From NCBI GenBank assembly GCA_003131315.1, contig PKUV01000137.1, positions 1 through 42,684 of the forward strand: DNA of 42,684 nt. The letters run 5' to 3'. The notes under the pieces were generated by a model. It was not told the origin of the DNA and ran no database searches. It saw nothing but the letters and a program-made list of their open reading frames with translations. The DNA comes from Acidobacteriaceae bacterium. Its GTDB lineage: Bacteria > Acidobacteriota > Terriglobia > Terriglobales > Acidobacteriaceae. A program made the position numbers and the translations under genes. This document shows, piece by piece, positions 16,769 to 24,318 of this stretch (positions are counted from its first letter, which is position 1; the number at the start of each line of letters is the position of its first letter).

Positions 16769-17763
16769 GTTGTCGCAGAAGTCTTGTGCTTCTTGAGTGC
16801 TTCGATCAACTTCGGGATGAACACCTTATAATCTTCCGCCACGCCCAGTTCCGCCATCTGAAAGATGGGAGCTTTTTCATCTTTATTAATCGCCACGATG
16901 TGCTTGGCGGCAGCAATACCCACCATGTGCTGGCTGGCGCCCGAGATACCCACGGCGACATAGAGCTCGGGTGCGACTTTCTTGCCGGTTTGTCCGATCT
17001 GCCAGGTAGATGGGACCCAGCCGAGGTCCACAGCTGCGCGCGAAGCTCCGAGCGCTGCGCCGAGAACGTCTCCCAATTCAGCCAGGCAGGAAAAGTTTTC
17101 TTTCCCGCCCATGCCGCGGCCACCTGAGACGATGATCCGCGCATCTTCCAGGCGCGGACCGCCGCTCTTTTCCAAATTACGTTCAATCAGTCGCCACGTT
17201 CCAGTTGATGGCCTGACGTTCACTGGTATCTCGATGACTTCTCCCGATGCGCCTTCCTGCGGCTGGAGCGGGTCGACCGAACGCATGCGAAGAGATAACA
17301 CCACGGGCGCCTTTTGCGCAACCAGTTCGGATTGTGCCTTGCCTCCAAAGACCGGTTTTTGAATACGGACACCACCGCCTTCGACCTTGCCGTCGATTCC
17401 GGTCACGTCCATGATCACGCTAGCCCCGAGCTTGTATCCGACCAGCGGAGCCACTTCGAGCCCCGATATCGTGCTCGAGAACAGTAGTACGTCCGCGTCC
17501 GCCGAGCGGGCAATCTGTTCAAGAGCGTCTGCGAAAAGTCTCGGCTCGTAGTGGGTCAAGGCGGGGCTGCCGGCAACGTACACACGTACGGCGCCGTAAG
17601 AAAATGCTTCTCGCGCCCAAGACTGATCCGAGCCACCGACCACGGCAGCGACTGAAGTGCCCCCCAGGTCCGCGGCCAGCCTGCTTCCTGCGCTGAGCAC
17701 TTCGATTTCTGCCCGGCCAAATTCGGCGCCATTTGCGATCAAGACAGCCAAGACATTGCGCAT
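16765..17763 (-). CDS. etfA: Electron transfer flavoprotein, alpha subunit
   Basis: The start ATG 17763 is preceded by GAGAG and gives the usual MRNVLAVLIANG start; the upstream in-frame codons are not family-like. The 332-residue protein shows the ETF-alpha FAD domain near its C-terminus: VSGGRGMGGKENFSCLAELG, then GWVPSTWQIGQTGKKVAPEL, YVAVGISGASQHMVGI, and INKDEKAPIFQMAELG. With EtfB it forms the soluble FAD carrier that accepts electrons from the acyl-CoA dehydrogenases at 24319 and 31183. The stop overlaps the start of the membrane oxidoreductase gene (ATGA), and etfB ends 20 bases upstream. The assignment is firm. Confidence 0.96.
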   Translation of the reverse strand: MRNVLAVLIANGAEFGRAEIEVLSAGSRLAADLGGTSVAAVVGGSDQSWAREAFSYGAVRVYVAGSPALTHYEPRLFADALEQIARSADADVLLFSSTISGLEVAPLVGYKLGASVIMDVTGIDGKVEGGGVRIQKPVFGGKAQSELVAQKAPVVLSLRMRSVDPLQPQEGASGEVIEIPVNVRPSTGTWRLIERNLEKSGGPRLEDARIIVSGGRGMGGKENFSCLAELGDVLGAALGASRAAVDLGWVPSTWQIGQTGKKVAPELYVAVGISGASQHMVGIAAAKHIVAINKDEKAPIFQMAELGVAEDYKVFIPKLIEALKKHKTSATT

Positions 17764-17783
17764 GTAATCTCTCAAGGCGGCGC

Positions 17784-18587
17784 TTAGATGACGCGGAGCC
17801 CCGCCAGTTTCTCGACCAATTCTTCTGCCCTTTGAACCACGCTGTCTCCGGAAATCATCTGGCATTGGCGGGAGACGGTGGGGATGTAAAATCTTTCGGT
17901 TTTGAGTCTTGTATTGGGCCCGCAGCCGGACTCTGAGGTCAAGCCCAGGTCAGCGGCGGTCCACACCGTGATCGTTTTGCGGAAAGCCAGCATGTTGTCG
18001 CGGACCTTGGGGATTCGGGGGAGGTTCTGCGCGTCGTTGGTCACGCTGACCACGGCCGGTGCCGAGCAGGCAATGGTTTCCCATCCATCATCGGATTGCC
18101 GGCGCAGGTTCCACTCGCTCCCGGTCTTCCGGATGGCCGCCACCAGTGCTGTGTAAGGCCAGTCCAACTGGGCAGCGAGGAAGGCCGGCACTTGACCTCC
18201 ATACCAGTCGCCCGACTCACGTCCACAAAGAAGCAGGTCCGCCGGCGGCAGTTTGCCAAGAGCGGCAGCCAGAATCCGCGCTGTGCCGAACGTGTCGAGA
18301 GCGGGAAAATCTGCTTGGCGAATGAGGTAGGCATCATCCACCCGCATGGAGAGCGCCTTGCGCAGCGCATCGACGGCTGACTCGGCACCGATCGAAATCG
18401 CGGTAATCCTTCCCTCGCCGGCGGCTTCGCGGACCTGGAGTGCAACCTCGAGTGCATTCTCATCGAAGATACTGATCACCTGGGGGGCAATTCCCTCAGC
18501 GGGGCCCCGGCCGGCGGAATCGAGGCGGAAGTCGCTGGGGGGGATTTCGGGGTCGAGGATCTGTTTGATACAGACAACCAAGTGCAT
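17784..18587 (-). CDS. etfB: Electron transfer flavoprotein, beta subunit
   Basis: The start is ATG 18587, giving MHLVVCIKQILDPEIPPSDF, the standard ETF-beta N-terminus. The same frame extends upstream to 18650, but that would run through the operator and promoter. The 267-residue protein has FDENALEVALQVREA, DLLLCGRESGDWYGGQVPAF, and a KVRDNMLAFRKTITVW segment. It carries AMP in the heterodimer and supplies the docking surface for dehydrogenases. The transcript leader is short, and the operator at 18605-18618 lies between promoter and gene. The assignment is firm. Confidence 0.96.
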   Translation of the reverse strand: MHLVVCIKQILDPEIPPSDFRLDSAGRGPAEGIAPQVISIFDENALEVALQVREAAGEGRITAISIGAESAVDALRKALSMRVDDAYLIRQADFPALDTFGTARILAAALGKLPPADLLLCGRESGDWYGGQVPAFLAAQLDWPYTALVAAIRKTGSEWNLRRQSDDGWETIACSAPAVVSVTNDAQNLPRIPKVRDNMLAFRKTITVWTAADLGLTSESGCGPNTRLKTERFYIPTVSRQCQMISGDSVVQRAEELVEKLAGLRVI

Positions 18588-18604
18588 AGAATATCTCTGG
18601 TGGT

Positions 18605-18650
18605 ACCAAACGTTTGTTTGGTAGAATAGCACAGGTCGGCGGCTTGTCAA
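18605..18650 (-). promoter_or_regulatory. Promoter plus operator for the etfBA-EMO operon
   Basis: On the minus strand TTGACA (18650-18645) is followed after 16 bases by TATTCT (18628-18623). The operator AACAAACGTTTGGT (read on the minus strand, 18618-18605) lies directly downstream. It is identical to the operator at 24285-24298. ATG 18587 is 17 bases beyond it. Confidence 0.75.
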
Positions 18651-18805
18651 GTGGCTCCCGGTGGAAGCTCGACAGAACGCTCACGGCAGCGGAGAAGGGC
18701 CAATCGCGGCTGGTGACCACCGGCGTCTATGGCATCGAGACGGCGAAAGAGGATGGCCGCTGGCGCGTCCGCAAGCTGGATCTCTTTCTGGACGCGGCAT
18801 TTTGA
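18651..18805 (+). pseudogene. Possible 3' remnant of a SnoaL/NTF2-like gene
   Basis: The frame ending at TGA 18803-18805 reads LVTTGVYGIETAKEDGRWRV followed by RKLDLFLDAAF. That resembles the last strands of SnoaL-like proteins (a G-x-Y, then D-G-R-W-R-V pattern). No start codon, ribosome site or 5' half is present; upstream lies the etf promoter. It may be a leftover from a rearrangement. The match is short and by eye only. Confidence 0.33.
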
Positions 18806-18846
18806 TGCATGCTCTGGGCAGGGTTGGTATCCTGCGAGTTTGTTGA

Positions 18847-18888
18847 TTGACGGCGGCTTCGGGCTCTGCTATAAAGCAAACGTTTGGT
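18847..18888 (+). promoter_or_regulatory. Promoter plus operator for the epimerase-amidohydrolase-thiolase operon
   Basis: TTGACG (18847-18852), a 17-base spacer and TATAAA (18870-18875) make a near-consensus promoter. The operator AGCAAACGTTTGGT (18875-18888) begins at the last base of the -10 box. The coding start at 18901 leaves a leader of under 20 bases with no clear Shine-Dalgarno sequence. Confidence 0.78.
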
Positions 18889-18900
18889 AGATACCTTGAA

Positions 18901-19323
18901 ATGCTTGGTCGTTTCAGCCATATCGGCGTTCTCGTCGAAGATCTCCCGGCCACGGTGAAACGCTACCAGTCGTTTCTGGGCGCCCGGCTGGTGGAAACCG
19001 GGCACCTGCATGAGACGGAGACAGATGTTGCCGTTCTCGATCTTGGCGGCATCCATCTGGAATTGTTGAGCTCGCAACGTACGGACTCCAAGGTCGGACG
19101 GCTTCTTCGTGAGCGCGGCCAGGGTGTCCATCACCTGTCATTTGAAGTAGAGAACATCCGTGAACGGCTGGAGGAACTGCGGCGCTCCGGAATCGGTTTG
19201 CTCGACTCGGTTCCGCGTACGGGATTGCATGGCCGGCAGATTGCCTTTCTCGCACCCCAAGACACCGGTGGCGTTCTGATCGAGTTGGCGGAAGAGATTC
19301 AGCACCCAAAGGAGAACGACTAA
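18901..19323 (+). CDS. Methylmalonyl-CoA epimerase-like VOC protein
   Basis: The start is ATG 18901; the frame is open further upstream but would cross the promoter. The 140-residue protein has the vicinal-oxygen-chelate pattern of methylmalonyl-CoA epimerases. It shows FSHIGVLVEDLPATVKRY with His7, GQGVHHLSFEVENI with His77/78, and TGLHGRQIAFLAPQDTGGVL followed by IELAEE with Glu128. The HG-x-x-IAFL-x-P-x-x-x-GGVLIEL block is especially close to epimerases. The expected reaction interconverts (2S)- and (2R)-methylmalonyl-CoA, feeding the mutase at 1-592. Both genes carry the same operator. It is followed two bases later by the amidohydrolase gene. An isomerase acting on another 2-methylacyl-CoA is possible. 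Confidence 0.8.
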   Translation: MLGRFSHIGVLVEDLPATVKRYQSFLGARLVETGHLHETETDVAVLDLGGIHLELLSSQRTDSKVGRLLRERGQGVHHLSFEVENIRERLEELRRSGIGLLDSVPRTGLHGRQIAFLAPQDTGGVLIELAEEIQHPKEND

Positions 19324-19325
19324 TC

Positions 19326-20210
19326 ATGGGCGCAATCGATGTGTGGTGCAATCCTTTTACTCCCGAAGGCATCCAGCACCTCTTTATTGACAATGAAGAG
19401 GTCTACTTCATGATGGGCACGCAATGGGGACGCACGGAAAACATGAAGGGCTATTCGGCCAAGGAGTTTGTCGCCCACATGGACAAGATCGGCGTCGAAA
19501 AGGTTTGTGTGCCGGCGCTCAAGCAGGCGTTTTATCGCAAGAACAAGATGGGCGCCGATTTCAAGTACGAAGACATTGCCAGCCTCGTCCGGCAGTATCC
19601 GGATCGGATTGTCGGCTTGGCGGGTATCAATCCGTTCGAGCGGATGGAAGGTGTGCGCAAGCTGGAACACGCCGTCAAGGAATATGGGTTTAAGGGAGCG
19701 CATGTGCATCCGTTCGGTTTCGGCCTCCCGATCAACGCCGCGGAATGGTTTCCGTTTTATGCCAAGTGCGCGGAGCTGGATATCCCCGTTGTTTTTCAGG
19801 TCGGGCATTCGGCCGAGTTCATGCCCAGCGCACATGGACGGCCCATTCTCCTGGACGACATCGCGCTCTACTTCCCCGAGTTGAAGCTGATCGGCGGACA
19901 TACGGGCTGGCCTTGGGTGGAAGAGTTGATCGCCATGGCGTGGAAACATCCCAACGTGTACATCGCGGTCAGCGGGCACGCACCCAAATATTGGGAAAAG
20001 AATCTAGTGCATTTCCTGAACAGCCGCGGCAAGGGGAAGGTGGTGTGGGGCACGGATTATCCGCTGATCCTGCACGAAGAGAGTCTGAAGCAGATCGAGC
20101 AGCTTAAGCTAAAGCCTGAAGCCAAGCAGGCGCTGCTGCACGATACGGCAGCGGCGATCTTCAAGTTCGAACCAGCTTCCGCAAAAACTGCTGCGGCCAA
20201 AAAGAAGTAA
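19326..20210 (+). CDS. Amidohydrolase-2 family protein with altered N-terminal metal motif
   Basis: The 294-residue protein is an ACMSD/amidohydrolase-2 type TIM barrel. RYPDRIVGLAGINP-like sequence (QYPDRIVGLAGINPFERMEG) is followed by GFKGAHVHPFGFGLPINAAE, VVFQVGHSAEF, LKLIGGHTGWPWVEELIAMA and KVVWGTDYPL. The barrel's inner His residues (GHS, GGHTGWPW) and the Asp of WGTD are present. The usual HxH at the start of strand 1 is absent: the protein begins MGAIDVWCNPF. Family enzymes are non-oxidative decarboxylases or hydrolases of ring-cleavage products. The gene lies between the epimerase-like gene and enoyl-CoA hydratase, so an acyl-CoA-related hydratase or decarboxylase role is possible. 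The Ala/Lys-rich tail (KTAAAKKK) is probably disordered. Confidence 0.82.
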   Translation: MGAIDVWCNPFTPEGIQHLFIDNEEVYFMMGTQWGRTENMKGYSAKEFVAHMDKIGVEKVCVPALKQAFYRKNKMGADFKYEDIASLVRQYPDRIVGLAGINPFERMEGVRKLEHAVKEYGFKGAHVHPFGFGLPINAAEWFPFYAKCAELDIPVVFQVGHSAEFMPSAHGRPILLDDIALYFPELKLIGGHTGWPWVEELIAMAWKHPNVYIAVSGHAPKYWEKNLVHFLNSRGKGKVVWGTDYPLILHEESLKQIEQLKLKPEAKQALLHDTAAAIFKFEPASAKTAAAKKK

Positions 20211-20235
20211 GCTTGTCGCCCGCGAGGGCACGACG

Positions 20236-21033
20236 ATGACTTTTGATTCTTTCAAGTTTCTCAGCGTGGAGCAATCGGGTGGTGTCACCACCGTGTATCT
20301 CGACAAGCCTCCCGCCAACACTCTCGACAACGACCTCTACGCCGAGTTGATTAGCCTCAGTGACCAACTCGACGCCGATGGGGAAACCCGAGCGGTCGTC
20401 TTCGCCAGCCGCCATCCCAAAATTTATATTGCCGGCGCGGATATCAAGCGGATGAAAGAGTACCGCTTCGAGGCGGACTATGTGGACGGCGTGATCGCGC
20501 GCGTGCGCCAGACCCTCGGCCGCATCGAGCTTATTACCAAACCCACCATCGCCGCGATCACCGGCTATGCACTCGGCGGTGGCTGCGAGTTTTCCCTTTG
20601 CCTGGATTTCCGCTTCATGAGCCGCGGTCAGGCTCGCATTGGTTTGCCAGAGGTGAACATTGGCATCATTCCGGGCGGCGGCGGGACGCAACGTTTGCCG
20701 AGAGTCGTCGGCTATGCCAAGGCGCTGGAACTGATGATGACCGGCGTCTACCTCGATGCGGATGAGGCCGCTCGTATCGGGCTTATCCATCGAGCCTGTG
20801 ACGCCGACCAAACCATCGCGGAAGCTCAAAAGTTCGCAGCGCAGCTGGCCGCCCAGGCTCCAGTTGCCATCGCGCTGATCAAGAAGTGTCTGCGTGAATC
20901 GATCGGCAGAACCTACGACGCTGGTTTCGCCGTCGAAAAAGAACACTGCAAGCAAGCCGTGCTCTCGCAAGATGCGCGCGAAGGGATAGGCGCATTCGTA
21001 GAAAAGCGGAAGCCGCATTGGGTGGGCAAATGA
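20236..21033 (+). CDS. Enoyl-CoA hydratase/isomerase
   Basis: The 265-residue crotonase-fold protein starts at ATG 20236. The CoA-binding oxyanion segment IYIAGADIKRM is present. Both catalytic Glu residues of hydratases are in place: Glu118 in GYALGGGCEFSLCLDF and Glu139 in IGLPEVNIGIIPGGGGTQRL. It would hydrate a 2-enoyl-CoA to the 3-hydroxyacyl-CoA. Its stop overlaps the next gene (ATGA at 21030), indicating translational coupling with the first Cys-less thiolase-fold protein. A C-C hydrolase of the same fold cannot be excluded, but the two Glu favour hydration. Confidence 0.93.
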   Translation: MTFDSFKFLSVEQSGGVTTVYLDKPPANTLDNDLYAELISLSDQLDADGETRAVVFASRHPKIYIAGADIKRMKEYRFEADYVDGVIARVRQTLGRIELITKPTIAAITGYALGGGCEFSLCLDFRFMSRGQARIGLPEVNIGIIPGGGGTQRLPRVVGYAKALELMMTGVYLDADEAARIGLIHRACDADQTIAEAQKFAAQLAAQAPVAIALIKKCLRESIGRTYDAGFAVEKEHCKQAVLSQDAREGIGAFVEKRKPHWVGK

Positions 21034-22169
21034 TGGGCCGCGTAGTCATTGTCGGAGCGGTGCAGACCAGGTACGAGCCGCGCAAAGCGCACCAGGCAAT
21101 CAACGAACTGGTGTACGAGGTGGTTGCCGGCCTGCTGAAGCAGACCGGTGTTCGCATGCAGGAAATCGACAGCATGGTTACCGCTTCGCAGGATGCTTGG
21201 GATGGCAAGACAATTTCCTCAATGTCGGTCAACGAAGTCGTGGGTGCATACCTCAAATCCGAGGCCAAGGTTGCCGCCGACGGGATTCAGGCATTGATCT
21301 ATGGCGCCGCCCGCATCCTTGCTGGAGCTTTCGACTACACGCTGATCGTGGCCCACTGCAAAGAGTCCGAAGGGCAGCCGGATGAAATCACAAAGGTGAT
21401 GTTCGATCCATTTTGCGAGCGTCCTCTCGGCCTAAATGACGCGGTGGCAGCGGGCTTGCAGGCGCGGCGATACATCAGTGTGGCGGGGATCGATTCGCGG
21501 GCGCTGGCGCTGGTTTCGCAGAAGAATCATCGCAGCGCCAAGCGCAATCCCCTGGCTCAACGCAGCGGGGATTACTCGCTCGACGAAATTCTTGCGGCAC
21601 CAAGTTTTGCGGACCCGCTTACCGAACTGATGGCAGGTCCGCGCTCTGACGGCGCCTGCGCCCTGCTGCTTGCGAGCGCGGAGAAAGCCGCGGCCTTCGG
21701 TGACCGCGCTGTTTGCATTGCCGGCATGGGGAACTCGACCGACTCTTACTGGACGGATCGCGATCTCTCCGAGGCAGAAGCTCTCCGGCAGGCGGCGCAG
21801 CGCGCGTACACGAAAGCAGGCATTTCTCCGGACCAGGTCGACGTCGCCGAGATTTCAGCCCGCTACGCGCACGAAGAACTGCTATACGGGGAAGCTCTGG
21901 GGCTCTGGAAGCGTGAGGAATTGAGCGCTCTGCTCGCCGAGAAAAATCCGCTGCGAAAGCGCACCAAGGTGAATCCATCAGGCGGGCCCATCACCGGAAA
22001 TCCTACGACAGTTGCCGGACTTGCCCGCGTGGCAGAAGGCTATCTGCAGCTTGCCCAACTCGCTGGCGATCGTCAGGTTCCAGGCGCCCAGGTGGCCGTG
22101 GCGCACGGAGCTTCCGGAGTTTGTGGACAAAGTCAATCGGTCGTCATCCTGCGACGGGGGAATGCATAG
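21030..22169 (+). CDS. SCP2/Ltp-type thiolase-fold protein without catalytic Cys or His (copy 1)
   Basis: The 379-residue protein has the thiolase fold of the SCP2-x/lipid-transfer branch: an N-terminal VVIVGAVQTRYEPRK, the YSLDEILAAPSFADPLTELM segment, and a C-terminal NPSGGPITGNPTTVAGLARV. The nucleophilic Cys position reads Ala82 (KVAADGIQAL), and the usual GHP is GNP. It is therefore not a standard thiolase. Known Cys-less relatives such as Ltp2 act with a DUF35 partner as retro-aldolases in steroid side-chain breakdown. Two DUF35 genes follow in the same operon. A paralog lies immediately downstream. The fold is sure; aldolase activity is inferred. Confidence 0.85.
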   Translation: MMGRVVIVGAVQTRYEPRKAHQAINELVYEVVAGLLKQTGVRMQEIDSMVTASQDAWDGKTISSMSVNEVVGAYLKSEAKVAADGIQALIYGAARILAGAFDYTLIVAHCKESEGQPDEITKVMFDPFCERPLGLNDAVAAGLQARRYISVAGIDSRALALVSQKNHRSAKRNPLAQRSGDYSLDEILAAPSFADPLTELMAGPRSDGACALLLASAEKAAAFGDRAVCIAGMGNSTDSYWTDRDLSEAEALRQAAQRAYTKAGISPDQVDVAEISARYAHEELLYGEALGLWKREELSALLAEKNPLRKRTKVNPSGGPITGNPTTVAGLARVAEGYLQLAQLAGDRQVPGAQVAVAHGASGVCGQSQSVVILRRGNA

Positions 22170-22171
22170 AT

Positions 22172-23329
22172 ATGGCCGAGCGAGTAGCCATCGTCGCCAC
22201 CGGACAGACCCGGCACACGGCCAAGCGTCTCGACGTCAATCTTCGCGAGCTGATCACCGAAGCAGTGACGCGCGCACTCGAAGATGCCGATCTTCGGATA
22301 CAGGATATCGATGCAGTTTTCCTCGGAAATATGGAGCCATTCGAAGGTTTCATGTTTCCCGAATTGTGGAGCGTAGAAGGCTGGGGCGGCTACGGCAAGC
22401 CGGCGATCAAGTTCAACACCGGCGGCACCGTGGGTACGACCACAACGATGGCTGCTTACTACTATCTGGCAGCCGGACTCTACGAAACGGTGCTGGCCAT
22501 CGGTTTTGAGAAGCAATCGGAAGGACACACGCAAGCGGCGATCACGACCGTGGGGGATCCCATTTGGGAGCGCACCATGATGGCGGGTGCGGTCGGCAAC
22601 TTTGCCGTCATGGCCAGCACCTACGTTCACGAAAGCGGAGTTACCCCCGAGCAGGCGGCCAAAGTGGCGGTGAAGGCCCGTCGCAATGCATGTAACAACG
22701 AATACGCACATCTCCAGATGCCGAACATCACTGTTGAAGAAGTGATGCAATCGCAGATGCTCGCCCATCCCATTCGCAAGCTCGACATGTGTCCGCAATC
22801 CGATGGTGCAGTGGCGATGGTTCTGGCCTCTGAGGCGAAGGCAAAAAAGCTGGCCAGCCGTCCGGCATGGATCAAGGCCGTTGCGACTGCCCACGAGCAG
22901 CAATACATGGGCGATAGCCCGAAGCGTCTGGCCATCATGCGGAGCCAGGTGACAGCGTCGCAGAAGGTATACAAGGCGGCCGGTATCGCGAATCCGCGCA
23001 AGGATCTGGACGTCGCGGAAATCTACGAAGTCGCCACTTACGCCGAGATGGCGATGTACGAGAATCTCGGCTTCTGCGAGCGTGGGCAGGGAGGCGTATT
23101 GATTGATCAGGGCGTCACCAGCATGGAAGGGGAGCTTCCAGTGAACCCGTCAGGTGGCGTGCTGAGCGCGAATCCGATCGGAGCCACGGCGATGATCCGC
23201 GTGGCGGAAGCCGCATTGCAGGTGATGGGCAAAGCAGGGAAGCGCCAGGTGCCGAACGTTCACACCGCCCTTGCTACCGGGTACGGCGGCAATGCCTGGA
23301 CAGATGCTCTGATTCTGAGCAGTCGATAA
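22172..23329 (+). CDS. SCP2/Ltp-type thiolase-fold protein without catalytic Cys or His (copy 2)
   Basis: The start is ATG 22172, two bases after the previous stop. The 385-residue protein is a diverged paralog of copy 1. It has VAIVATGQTRHTAKRLDVNL, the NMEPFEGF segment, the LDMCPQSDGAVAMVLASEAK block and NPSGGVLSANPIGATAMIRV. The Cys position is Thr83 or Gly84 (KFNTGGTVGTTTTMAA) and GHP is again NP. Two adjacent, non-identical chains that lack the same catalytic residues suggest a heteromeric complex. One chain may be catalytic and the other structural, probably with the DUF35 proteins that follow. Tyr-rich stretches (AAYYYLAAG) are present, but I cannot assign a catalytic Tyr. Confidence 0.85.
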   Translation: MAERVAIVATGQTRHTAKRLDVNLRELITEAVTRALEDADLRIQDIDAVFLGNMEPFEGFMFPELWSVEGWGGYGKPAIKFNTGGTVGTTTTMAAYYYLAAGLYETVLAIGFEKQSEGHTQAAITTVGDPIWERTMMAGAVGNFAVMASTYVHESGVTPEQAAKVAVKARRNACNNEYAHLQMPNITVEEVMQSQMLAHPIRKLDMCPQSDGAVAMVLASEAKAKKLASRPAWIKAVATAHEQQYMGDSPKRLAIMRSQVTASQKVYKAAGIANPRKDLDVAEIYEVATYAEMAMYENLGFCERGQGGVLIDQGVTSMEGELPVNPSGGVLSANPIGATAMIRVAEAALQVMGKAGKRQVPNVHTALATGYGGNAWTDALILSSR

Positions 23330-23338
23330 GGAGACAGC

Positions 23339-23824
23339 ATGGTTTCCGTGCAGAAAGTCGAAGCCGTAAAAGAAGCGCTGCGCGTACCGTTTCGCATGAA
23401 GCTTGAATTCGATTACGCGATGGGCGCGCACGCGGAGAGATTTTTCCATGCCTTGCGCGATCACGCGCGCATTCTCGGCGTGAAATGTCCCGCTTGCAAA
23501 CGTGTTTACGTTCCGCCCAGGCCGGTGTGTGGAATCTGCTTTGTCGAAACCAGGGATTGGGGTGAGGTCAGCGACGAAGGTACGCTGGTCGGCTGCACGG
23601 TTGTCGATCTGCCTTTTATCGATCCTATGACGGGCGAGCGCCGTCCGGTGCCGTACGGATTTGCGATCATCCGCCTCGATGGCGCCGATACCGCCATGTA
23701 TCATTTCCTCGAGGAAACCGATCCGAAGAGGATGTATGTTGGTCAACGGGTGAAGGCGGTGTTCCGCGAGCAGCGCACCGGCAGCTTACAAGACATACTG
23801 CATTTCCGGGCGGTGCAAGGATGA
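23339..23824 (+). CDS. DUF35 OB-fold/zinc-ribbon protein (copy 1)
   Basis: This 161-residue protein has a rubredoxin-like zinc ribbon with Cys50, Cys53, Cys64 and Cys67 (KCPACKRVYVPPRPVCGICF). An OB-fold follows, with EGTLVGCTVVDLPFIDP and PVPYGFAIIRLDG. DUF35 proteins are the small partners of thiolase-fold enzymes: ChsH2 with Ltp2, BbsA with BbsB, and the archaeal thiolase/HMG-CoA synthase complex. They help hold the CoA chain. ATG 23339 follows GGAGAC. The stop overlaps the start of copy 2. It most likely pairs with one of the two thiolase-fold proteins upstream. Confidence 0.88.
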   Translation: MVSVQKVEAVKEALRVPFRMKLEFDYAMGAHAERFFHALRDHARILGVKCPACKRVYVPPRPVCGICFVETRDWGEVSDEGTLVGCTVVDLPFIDPMTGERRPVPYGFAIIRLDGADTAMYHFLEETDPKRMYVGQRVKAVFREQRTGSLQDILHFRAVQG

Positions 23825-24246
23825 GTATGGCGGCAGAGAGTTGGGCGGTTCACCAGAAGATTGAAATACCCTTCCAGTACACCGCTGGACCCGCAGTCAC
23901 GCGTTTTCTCGAAGGCTTGAAAGACAAGCTCATCGTAGCCAGCGTGTGCTCCAAATGCGGCCGGCGCAGCGTGCCTCCTCTTTCTTTCTGTGGGAGGTGC
24001 TGGAGGCCGATTGCCGAGTTCATCTCCGTGAGCGGTGAGGGCACCCTCCTCAGTTTCACGCGTCGCGCCGGCGGAGACGTTTTGTACGGGATGATACAAC
24101 TGGAAGGCACGGATTCGAGTCTGGCGCACTACGTCACGGGAGAAGTCGGGAGACTGAGGATCGGCTGTAAGGTCGCGGCGGTTTGGCGCGCCGGCCGCAC
24201 GGGCAGCATTTTGGACATCGAAGGTTTTCGGGAAGTCGGAAATTAG
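23821..24246 (+). CDS. DUF35 OB-fold/zinc-ribbon protein (copy 2)
   Basis: The 141-residue protein overlaps the previous gene by four bases (ATGA). Its zinc ribbon uses Cys43, Cys46, Cys57 and Cys60 (VCSKCGRRSVPPLSFCGRCW). The OB-fold part reads SVSGEGTLLSFTRRAGGDVL and continues to KVAAVWRAGRTGSILDIEGF. Two different DUF35 genes behind two different thiolase-fold genes suggest a one-to-one pairing. It ends the operon; a new promoter starts ten bases later. Confidence 0.88.
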   Translation: MSMAAESWAVHQKIEIPFQYTAGPAVTRFLEGLKDKLIVASVCSKCGRRSVPPLSFCGRCWRPIAEFISVSGEGTLLSFTRRAGGDVLYGMIQLEGTDSSLAHYVTGEVGRLRIGCKVAAVWRAGRTGSILDIEGFREVGN

Positions 24247-24255
24247 CAGAGAAGC

Positions 24256-24298
24256 TTGACACGTCGTCAAATTGGGAGTATATAAACAAACGTTTGGT
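24256..24298 (+). promoter_or_regulatory. Promoter plus operator for the acyl-CoA dehydrogenase to thiolase operon (includes the TetR gene)
   Basis: TTGACA (24256-24261), a 17-base spacer and TATATA (24279-24284) form a strong promoter. The operator AACAAACGTTTGGT (24285-24298) follows immediately. The TetR gene at 30571 is downstream without an obvious promoter of its own, so negative autoregulation from here is likely. Confidence 0.77.
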
Positions 24299-24318
24299 AG
24301 AATGTATTGGAGCGAGAT

